NCBI GenBank assembly: GCA_005240015.1
Contig: SBBV01000208.1
Location: 1 to 21,473 of the forward strand
Direction of reading: 5' to 3'
From: Candidatus Odyssella thessalonicensis
GTDB taxonomy: Bacteria; Pseudomonadota; Alphaproteobacteria; Bin65
DNA: 21,473 nt
Shown piece by piece: positions 14,175-20,867 of this stretch. Below the pieces are notes generated by a model. That model had not been told where the DNA came from. It ran no database searches and worked only from the letters and a program-made list of their open reading frames with translations. How positions within the stretch are numbered: the first letter of the stretch is position 1; every line of letters begins with the position of its first letter. Position numbers and translations under genes: made by a program.

Positions 14175-14214
14175 TTGACGAAATTCGTAATGATGTATAA
14201 CAATATCGGCCGAT
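14175..14214 (+). promoter_or_regulatory. Promoter of the ABC importer operon with overlapping palindromes
   Basis: TTGACG at 14175-14180 with TAACAA at 14198-14203 (17-base spacer), or TATAAC at 14196-14201 (15-base spacer), in a strikingly AT-rich patch. The palindrome ACGAAATTCGT (14178-14188) overlaps the -35. ATCGGCCGAT (14205-14214) covers the expected transcription start. Both positions would let the adjacent MarR protein block RNA polymerase. Confidence 0.6.
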
Positions 14215-14230
14215 GGGGACGATCCGGGAG

Positions 14231-14278
14231 CCCGCCCCAAGAGCGGGCCGCAAAGAATCACGAGAGGCTTCTCTCCCA
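14231..14278 (+). promoter_or_regulatory. Leader hairpins upstream of the binding-protein gene
   Basis: GCCCGC and GCGGGC around a seven-base loop (about 14231-14249), then GAGAG-GCTT-CTCTC, form two compact hairpins in the leader. The ribosome binding site GAGGAGGAA follows at about 14290-14298. They may stabilise the transcript. No riboswitch class is recognised. Confidence 0.35.
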
Positions 14279-14304
14279 GCGGAGACCACGAGGAGGAACA
14301 TTCC

Positions 14305-15543
14305 ATGACGCGCAAATCGCCGAACAACCGCATTGAGCGCCGCAAATTCCTGGCCGGCGCCGCCGCCGGCACCGTGGCGGCGGCCGTGCCGCTGCGCTTC
14401 GCGCATGGCCAGGGCCAGAAGCTCAAGGTCGGCGTGCTGCTCCCGCGCTCGGGCCCGCAGGCGCAGATCGGCATCGACTGCCAGCGCGGCGCCGATTGCG
14501 CGCCCGAGGTCTTGAAGGCCAAGGGCTATCCCGAGTTCGAGTTCGTGCTCGGCGACACCGAGACCAAGCCCGAGATCGCGCGCGCCCAGGCCGAGAAGAT
14601 GATCGGCCAGGGCATCCACATCCTGGTCGGCTGCTTCGATTCGGGCCAGACCATGGCCGCCGCCCAGGTCTGCGAGCAGAAGGGCATCCCGTTCTCGGTG
14701 TCCATCGCGGCGGTGCCGGCGCTGACCGAGCAGGGCTACAAGACGGTGTTCCGGAACTTCCCGACCGGGCCGATGATCGCCGCGGATTCGTTCAACCTGC
14801 AGAAGGCGCTGTTCCAAAGCACCGGCAAGGCGCCGCAGACGGTCGTCATGCTGCACGTCAACGATACGTTCGGCATGAGCCAGAAGGACGCCAACGTGGC
14901 CGGCGCTCCCAAGTTCGGCATGCCGTACAAGTTCGTCGACACGATCGCCTACGACCCGACCGCGCGAGACCTCTCGGCCGAGGTGCGCAAGGCCAAGGCG
15001 ACGAACGCCGACATGCTCTGGGTCATCAGCCGCCTCAACGATGCGATCCTGATCTGCCAGGAGATGGTGAAGCAGCGCTGGGAGCCGATGGGCATCCTCT
15101 CGAGCGGGCCGGGCTGGTACGACGTGCCGTTCATGAAGGCGCTCGGCAAGTACGGCGACGACGTGGTCAGCACCGTGCCGTGGCACGATCCGAAGAAGGC
15201 GACGTCGAAGGCGCTCGAGGCGGTGTTCAAGAAGAAGTTCCCCGACCGCGAACTCAACACCAACCACACCTACACCTTCGAGGGCGTGATGGTGGCCGTG
15301 GACGCGTTCAAGCGCGCCGGCTCGACCGAGCCCGGCAAGCTCATCGAGGCGCTCAAGAAGACCGACATCAAGGACAACGTGGTCACGGGTCCCGGCGTCA
15401 AGTTCAACGCGAAGGGCCAGAACGCCGACATCAAGATGTCGGCGATCCAGAACCGCGGCGGCAAGAACCTCGTCATCTTCCCGGCGGAGGCGGCCCAGGC
15501 GAAGCCGAACTGGCCGATGCGCCCGTGGGGCAAGCGCGGCTGA
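14305..15543 (+). CDS. HAAT-family ABC transporter substrate-binding protein with Tat-type signal
   Basis: 412 residues. The N terminus carries the twin-arginine motif ERRKFLAG (R12, R13), then a hydrophobic Ala-rich stretch and a likely cleavage near AHG-Q (about 35), so export of the folded protein through Tat is expected. The mature part opens LKVGVLLPRSGPQAQIG and continues with VLGDTETKPEIARAQAEKMI, LVGCFDSGQTMAAAQVCEQ, VFRNFPTGPMIAADS and ILSSGPGWYDVPFM, the usual order of Leu/Ile/Val-type periplasmic binding proteins. Such proteins bind amino acids, but in soil alphaproteobacteria many bind aromatic acids, amides or urea, and the ligand cannot be read here. GAGGAGGAA precedes the ATG. 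First gene of the importer operon, next to a MarR gene. Confidence 0.9.
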   Translation: MTRKSPNNRIERRKFLAGAAAGTVAAAVPLRFAHGQGQKLKVGVLLPRSGPQAQIGIDCQRGADCAPEVLKAKGYPEFEFVLGDTETKPEIARAQAEKMIGQGIHILVGCFDSGQTMAAAQVCEQKGIPFSVSIAAVPALTEQGYKTVFRNFPTGPMIAADSFNLQKALFQSTGKAPQTVVMLHVNDTFGMSQKDANVAGAPKFGMPYKFVDTIAYDPTARDLSAEVRKAKATNADMLWVISRLNDAILICQEMVKQRWEPMGILSSGPGWYDVPFMKALGKYGDDVVSTVPWHDPKKATSKALEAVFKKKFPDRELNTNHTYTFEGVMVAVDAFKRAGSTEPGKLIEALKKTDIKDNVVTGPGVKFNAKGQNADIKMSAIQNRGGKNLVIFPAEAAQAKPNWPMRPWGKRG

Positions 15544-15558
15544 CCCGCCGCGCGAACG

Positions 15559-15624
15559 CCGCCTAGCGGCGGAGTTCCGCAACCCATCGCCCGCTCGGCC
15601 GCGGCGCGTCCCGGCCGGGCGGGC
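15559..15624 (+). promoter_or_regulatory. Intercistronic hairpins between the binding-protein and livH genes
   Basis: A small hairpin CCGCC-TAGC-GGCGG (15559-15572) is followed by a 12-pair stem, GCCCGCTCGGCC (15589-15600) with GGCCGGGCGGGC (15613-15624), perfect in RNA with one U-G pair. No long T-run follows, so it is more likely a partial terminator or a block to 3' decay that keeps the binding protein in excess, as is common in ABC operons. Confidence 0.5.
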
Positions 15625-15683
15625 CTTGTGTTTCGTCGCGAGGGTGGATTCAGCAATTTCACCAGGGCTCGAGGGGGAGCCGG

Positions 15684-16556
15684 TTGGACACCGTCACGAT
15701 CATCAACGCGCTCGTCAGCGGGCTTCTGACCGGCCTCGTCTACGGCCTCAGCGCGCTCGGGCTCTCGGTCATCTTCGGCGTGATCCGCATCGTCAACTTC
15801 GCGCACGGCGAGCTCATGGTGCTGGGCATGTTCCTGGCGCTGCTGCTGTTCCGCTGGCTTGGCCTCGATCCGCTCTGGTCGGTGCCGATCGGCGCCGCGC
15901 TGCTGTTCCTCGTCGGCTATGCGCTGCAGCACTTCGTCGTGCGGCGGGTCGCGTATCTTCCCGACCACATGCAATTCCTGCTCCTGGCCGGCATCGCGAT
16001 CATGCTGGTGAGCGCGTGCCTCGTCGCCTTCGGCCCCGACGCGCAAGGCGTGCAGCTCGACTACGCGCTCGACAGCTTCGCGCTCGGCAGCCTCATCATC
16101 GACAAGGTGCGCCTCTACGCGGCGCTCGCCGCCATCGCGGTGGCCTCGGCGCTCTTGCTGTTCTTCAAGTACTCGCCGACCGGCCGCGCGATCCGCGCCT
16201 GCGCCGACAACCATCTCGGCGCCAAGGTCGTGGGCCTCAACGTCGACCGTCTCTATGCGCTGACCTTCGGCATCGGCGCCGCCTGCATCGGCGCGGCCGG
16301 CTGCATCATCCTCTTGCTGGTGCAGGTGCATCCCTATCTGGCGCCGCCCTACACCTTGCTCGCCTTCATCGTCGTCATCATCGGCGGCATGGGCAGCCTG
16401 TTCGGCGCGCTTTTGGGCGGGATCCTGATCGGCGTGGCCGAGGAGCTGGCCTCGATCGTGGGCGAGCCCTCGCTCAAGACCGCGTTCAGCTTCGCGCTGC
16501 TGATCGTCGTGCTGCTGCTGCGGCCGCAGGGATTGCTCGGCAGGGCCGTGCGATGA
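15684..16556 (+). CDS. livH: Branched-chain amino acid-type ABC transporter permease, LivH family
   Basis: 290 residues from TTG 15684, preceded by GGGGGAG. It opens with INALVSGLLTGLVYGLSALGLSVIFGVIRIVNFAHGELMVLGMF, whose VIRIVNFAHGE block is the hallmark of LivH permeases. About eight hydrophobic helices follow. Conserved segments include GRAIRACADNHLGAKVVGLNVDRLYALTFGIG (the cytoplasmic loop that contacts the ATPase) and FIVVIIGGMGSLFGALLGGILIGV. It forms the inner-membrane channel with the LivM partner, whose start codon overlaps this stop (ATGA at 16553-16556). Substrate is set by the binding protein upstream and remains unknown. Confidence 0.92.
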   Translation: MDTVTIINALVSGLLTGLVYGLSALGLSVIFGVIRIVNFAHGELMVLGMFLALLLFRWLGLDPLWSVPIGAALLFLVGYALQHFVVRRVAYLPDHMQFLLLAGIAIMLVSACLVAFGPDAQGVQLDYALDSFALGSLIIDKVRLYAALAAIAVASALLLFFKYSPTGRAIRACADNHLGAKVVGLNVDRLYALTFGIGAACIGAAGCIILLLVQVHPYLAPPYTLLAFIVVIIGGMGSLFGALLGGILIGVAEELASIVGEPSLKTAFSFALLIVVLLLRPQGLLGRAVR

Positions 16557-17581
16557 GCGATCTCACGGCGAGCGGGCGGGCGGCGCTGATCGCCTTCGCG
16601 GCGCTTCTGCTCGTGCTGCCCTGGGTGGTGTCGAGCTACGTGCTGTCGGTCGCGGTCATCTGCCTCTATCTCGCCTATGTCGGGCAGGCCTGGAACCTGA
16701 TGCTCGGCTTCGCCGGCCTGCTCTCGATCGGCCATGCGCTGTTCGTCGGCCTCGGCGCTTATGCCAGCGGCTATCTCTTCGCCAAGTACGACGTGCCGCC
16801 CGCGATCGGCATCGTCGCCGCGGTCGCGATCGCCATGCTGATGGGCGCGGTCATCGGCTACCTCGGCTTCCGCTTCGCGATCGGCGGGGTCTATTTCGCG
16901 CTGCTCACGATCGCGTTCGCCGAGTTCGTGCGCATCCTGCTCGAGCACGCGAAGTTCCTCGGCGGCACGCAGGGATTGTTCCTGCCGGTGTCGCAGGAAA
17001 GCCGGCGCGGCGTCGATCTCATCAATCTGCGCGGCTGGCCCGAGATGTACTACTACGTGATCCTGGCGCTCTGCCTCGGCGCCTTCGTGCTCTGCCGCGC
17101 GCTGCTCGAGAGCCGCGTCGGCTACTATTGGCGCGCGATCCGCGACAACCCCGAGGCCGCCGCGGCCGTCGGCGTCGACATCTTCCGCTTCCGCATGTAC
17201 GCGGTGGTGCTCTCGGCGGGCATGACCGGCGCCGCCGGCGTCTTCCGCGCGTTCTACGACAACCTCCTGTTCCCCGATCAGGTGCTCAACATCGAGAAAT
17301 CGATCGAGATCACGCTGGCGCCGATCGTGGGCGGCGTCGGCACCTTGTTCGGCCCGATCTTCGGCGCCTTCGTGCTGACGCCGCTGAGCGAACTTCTGAC
17401 CGACGTCGTCGAGGGCCTCAAGGACCTCGGCATCATCGCCAAGAACGTGAAGACCGACGGCGCGAAGCTGCTGTTCTGGGGCCTTGCGGTCGTGCTGATC
17501 GTGCTGTTCAAGCCCACCGGGCTCTGGCCCTGGGTGTGCCGGCGGCTCGGGCTCGTGAAAGCGCCGGGCGCGCGGAGCTGA
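16553..17581 (+). CDS. livM: Branched-chain amino acid-type ABC transporter permease, LivM family
   Basis: 342 residues from ATG 16553, which overlaps the livH stop as ATGA, so translation is probably coupled. Hallmarks of LivM are WNLMLGFAGLLSIGHALFVGLGAYASG, FRFAIGGVYFALLTIAFAEFVRI, GYYWRAIRDNPEAAAAVGVDIFRFRM (cytoplasmic coupling loop) and PIVGGVGTLFGPIFGAFVL. Around ten hydrophobic helices span the inner membrane. It is the second channel subunit of the importer. The frame is open upstream to 15626 through livH, but that portion is out of frame with the livH product and is not a real extension. The stop lies four bases before livG. Confidence 0.92.
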   Translation: MSDLTASGRAALIAFAALLLVLPWVVSSYVLSVAVICLYLAYVGQAWNLMLGFAGLLSIGHALFVGLGAYASGYLFAKYDVPPAIGIVAAVAIAMLMGAVIGYLGFRFAIGGVYFALLTIAFAEFVRILLEHAKFLGGTQGLFLPVSQESRRGVDLINLRGWPEMYYYVILALCLGAFVLCRALLESRVGYYWRAIRDNPEAAAAVGVDIFRFRMYAVVLSAGMTGAAGVFRAFYDNLLFPDQVLNIEKSIEITLAPIVGGVGTLFGPIFGAFVLTPLSELLTDVVEGLKDLGIIAKNVKTDGAKLLFWGLAVVLIVLFKPTGLWPWVCRRLGLVKAPGARS

Positions 17582-17585
17582 GCCG

Positions 17586-18308
17586 ATGGCGCTGCTCGAA
17601 GTCGAGGGCCTTTCGAAGAGCTTCCGCGGCCTGCGCGCGGTGGCCGACGTCTCGTTCACCGTCGAGGAGCAGGGCATCGTGGCGCTGATCGGCCCCAACG
17701 GCGCCGGCAAGACCACGTGCTTCAACCTCATCGCCGGCGCGATGCGCCCCGATGCGGGAACCGTGCGCCTCTCGGGTGCCGACATCACGGGGCTCCGCGC
17801 CGACCGCGTCTGCGATGCCGGGATCGGCCGCACGTTCCAGCTCGTGAAGCCGTTCCAGGATCTCACCGTGCTCGAGAACGTCACGGTGGGCGCGCTGCAC
17901 AAGAGCGCGACCGTCGCGGCCGCCAAGCGCGATGCGGCGCGCTTTCTCGACTTGATGGAGCTCAGCGACAAGCTGCACATGCACGCCGCCAACCTGACCT
18001 TGCCGGACCGCAAGCGGCTCGAAGTGGCGCGCGCGCTCGCGACCGCGCCGAAGCTCCTGCTGCTCGACGAGGTGATGGCGGGCTTGAGGCCCACCGAGAC
18101 CGACCGCATGGTGGCGGCGCTGAAGCGTCTCGTCGCCGAGACCGGGCTCACGATCCTGCTCATCGAGCACGTGATGCGCGCGGTGATGGCGCTCTCGCAC
18201 CACGTGATCGTGCTGCATCACGGCGAGAAGATCAGCGAGGGCACGCCCGAGCACGTGACCCAGGACCCGGCGGTGCTCGAATGCTATCTCGGCGAGGGCG
18301 CGATATGA
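17586..18308 (+). CDS. livG: Branched-chain amino acid-type ABC transporter ATP-binding protein, LivG family
   Basis: 240 residues. Walker A is GPNGAGKTT (36-44), the Q-loop region reads GRTFQLVKPFQDLTVLENV, and Walker B is LLLLDEVMAGLRP with D161 and E162. The H-loop is LLIEHVMRAVM. The position of the ABC signature reads NLTLPDRKRLEVARALA instead of LSxGQ: the Ser-Gly-Gly-Gln core is missing, although the flanking KRLEVARALA is typical. Variants of this kind exist in some LivG subgroups as I recall, so the protein is probably active as the partner of LivF, but the site may be catalytically asymmetric. Four bases separate it from livM. Downstream, a large inverted repeat lies before livF. 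Confidence 0.9.
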   Translation: MALLEVEGLSKSFRGLRAVADVSFTVEEQGIVALIGPNGAGKTTCFNLIAGAMRPDAGTVRLSGADITGLRADRVCDAGIGRTFQLVKPFQDLTVLENVTVGALHKSATVAAAKRDAARFLDLMELSDKLHMHAANLTLPDRKRLEVARALATAPKLLLLDEVMAGLRPTETDRMVAALKRLVAETGLTILLIEHVMRAVMALSHHVIVLHHGEKISEGTPEHVTQDPAVLECYLGEGAI

Positions 18309-18331
18309 TCCCGACGCGTCCATTCCCTTCG

Positions 18332-18496
18332 CCGTCATCCCGACCGAAGCGGCTGCGCCTCTTCGCGCAGCCGCGAAGTGGAGGGATCGCGGGCCGCGCA
18401 CGCGCGGCGGTTAAGCTGCATCATCGCGCGAACTTGGCGCGCGATCCCTCCACGCCGCACGGCGCCCGAGGCGCCGTGCTCCGGTCGGGATGACGG
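18332..18496. repeat. 165-bp composite inverted repeat (REP/MITE-like) between livG and livF
   Basis: Terminal arms of 15 bases (18332-18346 and 18482-18496) are perfect complements, beginning CCGTCATCCCGACCG. Inside lie a 10-pair hairpin with loop CTCTTC (18349-18374), a second perfect 14-base arm pair GTGGAGGGATCGCG (18378-18391) with its complement (18440-18453), and a 10-pair hairpin with loop CGA (18457-18479). The whole folds into a cross-like figure with an apical region at 18392-18439. From memory, similar GTCATCCCGACCG-type palindromes are widespread in alphaproteobacterial intergenic DNA, so this is probably one copy of an interspersed family. There is no transposase gene. Confidence 0.75.
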
Positions 18497-18517
18497 TCAA
18501 GTCATGGGCTCGCTGAC

Positions 18518-19225
<708 letters not shown>

Positions 19226-19256
19226 ACGCGCCGCGCGCGGCGGCTATCCTTGCGGC

Positions 19257-19886
19257 ATGTCCGAAGCCGGCCCGTTCGGTTCAGACACACCCGACGCCAG
19301 TCGCTACGTCCCCACCTCGGTGGTGCTCGAAGCGCTGCTGCGCGAGGCCAAGGACGAGCACGTGACGCTCGAATGGCTGCTCGACCGCCTGCACGAGCGC
19401 TCGTTCGGGATCGTGATGCTGCTGATGGGGCTCGTGGCGCTGCTGCCCGGCGCCTCGGCCGTGATGGCGGTGCTGCTCGCCGTGCCCGCGGTGCAGATGA
19501 TGCTGCGGCGCGACCATCCGATTTTCCCGGGCTTCATCGCGCGGCGGCGGATCTCGACGGCGCGGCTCGCGAAGCTCATCGCGCGCATCAACAAGGGGCT
19601 GCGCCGGCTCGAGCGCATCATCCGCCCGCGCTGGCCGACCCCGTTCCAGGCCACGAAACAGGTGGTCGGCTTCGTCGTGCTGCTGATGGGGGCGGCGCTG
19701 CTGGTGCCGGTCCCGTTCAGCCAGGTGGTCCCGGCGCTGATCATCATCCTGCTCGCGTTCGCCTACCTCGAGGAGGACGGCGTCGTGCTGGCCCTCGCAC
19801 TCGCCGCGGCCCTCGTCTCGCTCGTCGTGCTCGGCGCCACCGTGTGGGCGACCCTGCGCGGCATCGACTGGCTCGAGCGGCTGTAG
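19257..19886 (+). CDS. exoD: ExoD family membrane protein
   Basis: 209 residues. After a polar start of about 40 residues come LLDRLHERSFGIVMLLMGLVALLPGASAVMAVLLAVPAVQMML, a basic stretch ISTARLAKLIARINKGLRRLERIIRPRWP, and three more hydrophobic segments ending VPFSQVVPALIIILLAFAYLEEDGVVLALALAAALVSLVVL. This order matches ExoD proteins, which in rhizobia affect exopolysaccharide production and alkali tolerance through an unknown mechanism. It is an inner-membrane protein. The start is 31 bases after livF, so it may share that transcript. It is convergent with the terminase-like gene. Confidence 0.85.
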   Translation: MSEAGPFGSDTPDASRYVPTSVVLEALLREAKDEHVTLEWLLDRLHERSFGIVMLLMGLVALLPGASAVMAVLLAVPAVQMMLRRDHPIFPGFIARRRISTARLAKLIARINKGLRRLERIIRPRWPTPFQATKQVVGFVVLLMGAALLVPVPFSQVVPALIIILLAFAYLEEDGVVLALALAAALVSLVVLGATVWATLRGIDWLERL

Positions 19887-19912
19887 CGGTGTTGGTCGCC
19901 GCGCTGCGACCC

Positions 19913-20048
19913 TTGGCTTTCATTGGCTTTGCTTGGCTTTCCTTGGCTTTTTGCGGCTCCCGACCTTGGCTTTCCTTGGCTTTTCGCGCGCGGCCACCTT
20001 GGCTTTTGTTGGCTTTTTCGCCGACCCACCTTGGCTTTCCTTGGCTTT
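19913..20048. repeat. Array of ten TTGGCTTT octamers in helical phase
   Basis: Copies start at 19913, 19923, 19933, 19943, 19966, 19976, 19999, 20009, 20031 and 20041. Spacings are 10, 10, 10, 23, 10, 23, 10, 22 and 10, so pairs recur every 32-33 bases. All copies lie close to the same face of the helix. The array encodes the basic tail of the minus-strand gene, but one copy falls beyond its stop codon, and the 22-base step changes the reading frame relative to the repeat. Confidence 0.85.
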
Positions 20049-20753
20049 TTCGTCGCCGCCCGCGCTCTCGGAAGACGCCGGGCGCCCGACCATTCCGGCA
20101 AGCACGGCCTGAAGCCGCAGTGCCGCCACCGCCGCCGCCTGGTTGCGATCGCCGAGCGCCTCGAAGAACACCGCTTCGAGCTTGTCGTGCAGCGTATCGC
20201 GCTCGACGACGTAATGGATTCCCCGTTCCGCGCGCAGTTGCGCGATGCGGTCGAGCACCAGCGGATTCTTGATCAGCCGCGAGCCGTAGGGCGCCGCGTT
20301 CTCCTCGGAATAGCCGGCGAGGATGGCGGCGCGGGTGCCGACCGGCTGCGCCGCGTAGTGTTCGCAGAAGAGCTCCTGCCGCGGCGTGAGCTGGCCGCCG
20401 CGCGGGATCTCTTCCGGTGCGGGCTCGGGCGGCTCGGAGCCGGGACGCCTCTCCCAGCGCGCCGCGGCGCAGACCCGTTCGGCCTCGCCTTGCCGCTCCT
20501 GCGCCTCTTCGTATTCCTCGACGATGCGGTGATGCTGCTCCGTCACGGCGTAGCTCTCGTTCCCGGGCAGGAAGGGGAAGTAGATGTAGTAACAGCCGCG
20601 CAGCTCCGGCGGGTGCTGGTCGTAATCGTTCCACGGCCCGTGCGCACACGCGTCGGCGAAGGGAATGGGATTCGGCAGCTCGGGGTAGAGCAGGCGCAGC
20701 CGCACCTCTTCCGGCGGGCGCTTCAGTTGCTGGCTGACGAAGGCGAGGTCCAT
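19920..20753 (-). CDS. Terminase small subunit-like DNA-binding domain protein with basic repeat tail
   Basis: 277 residues. Residues about 121-180 read LTPRQELFCEHYAAQPVGTRAAILAGYSEENAAPYGSRLIKNPLVLDRIAQLRA, which matches the helix-turn-helix region of phage terminase small subunits (Terminase_2 type), normally a packaging initiator that binds phage DNA. Residues 1-100 hold an unrelated part (QQLKRPPEEVRLRLLYPELPNPIPFADA, then an acidic helix EEYEEAQERQ) that I do not recognise. Residues about 227-277 form a Lys/Ala/Ser/Gln tail with repeated KAK and KPRKAK units. No terminase large subunit, portal or capsid gene is nearby, so this looks like a domesticated or solitary DNA-binding protein. 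A good promoter lies at 20782-20810. The N-terminal ATG has only a weak ribosome binding site. Confidence 0.75.
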   Translation of the reverse strand: MDLAFVSQQLKRPPEEVRLRLLYPELPNPIPFADACAHGPWNDYDQHPPELRGCYYIYFPFLPGNESYAVTEQHHRIVEEYEEAQERQGEAERVCAAARWERRPGSEPPEPAPEEIPRGGQLTPRQELFCEHYAAQPVGTRAAILAGYSEENAAPYGSRLIKNPLVLDRIAQLRAERGIHYVVERDTLHDKLEAVFFEALGDRNQAAAVAALRLQAVLAGMVGRPASSESAGGDEKAKESQGGSAKKPTKAKVAAREKPRKAKVGSRKKPRKAKQSQ

Positions 20754-20770
20754 GGTCGCATCGCATCTTG

Positions 20771-20830
20771 AAAACGTTGCTCAGATAGCAGCCGGCCCGA
20801 GCGTTGTCAAGAATAAAAAGAGAACGTTTT
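20771..20830. promoter_or_regulatory. Promoter of the terminase-like gene flanked by an inverted pair of 8-base sites
   Basis: On the minus strand TTGACA (20810-20805) and TATCTG (20787-20782) are exactly 17 bases apart. AAAACGTT (20771-20778) and AACGTTTT (20823-20830) are perfect complements on either side of the promoter. Their centres are 52 bases apart, close to five helical turns. Confidence 0.65.
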
Positions 20831-20843
20831 GGGGAGGCTGCGG

Positions 20844-20867
20844 GGCGCGCAACGGGTCAGGCGCGCC
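20844..20867 (-). terminator. Weak hairpin at the end of the MFS gene
   Basis: GGCGCGC and GCGCGCC around a 10-base loop that contains the MFS stop codon. There is no immediate T-run (a T-rich stretch comes about 30 bases later), so this is a tentative call. Confidence 0.25.

Noticed and set aside
11069..14203. Very long minus-strand frame (over 1000 codons) opposite the fusion and MarR genes
   Set aside because: It is the antisense shadow of two well-supported genes. Composition is Arg/Asp/His-rich with no family resemblance, as expected from GC-rich codon bias.
15626..16552. Upstream extension of the livM frame
   Set aside because: This stretch is livH read in another frame. The ATG at 16553 overlapping the livH stop is the natural livM start.
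18332..18496. Composite inverted repeat as an insertion sequence or ordinary terminator
   Set aside because: It is too short for a transposase and has no T-run after the stems. A non-autonomous REP/MITE-like unit fits better.
19913..20048. Octamer array as a CRISPR
   Set aside because: Repeat units are 8 bases, not 24-40. Intervals of 2-15 bases are too short for spacers, and no cas gene is present.
19920..20753. Prophage remnant
   Set aside because: Only one terminase-like domain is present. No portal, capsid, integrase or attachment repeats are visible on either side within the window.
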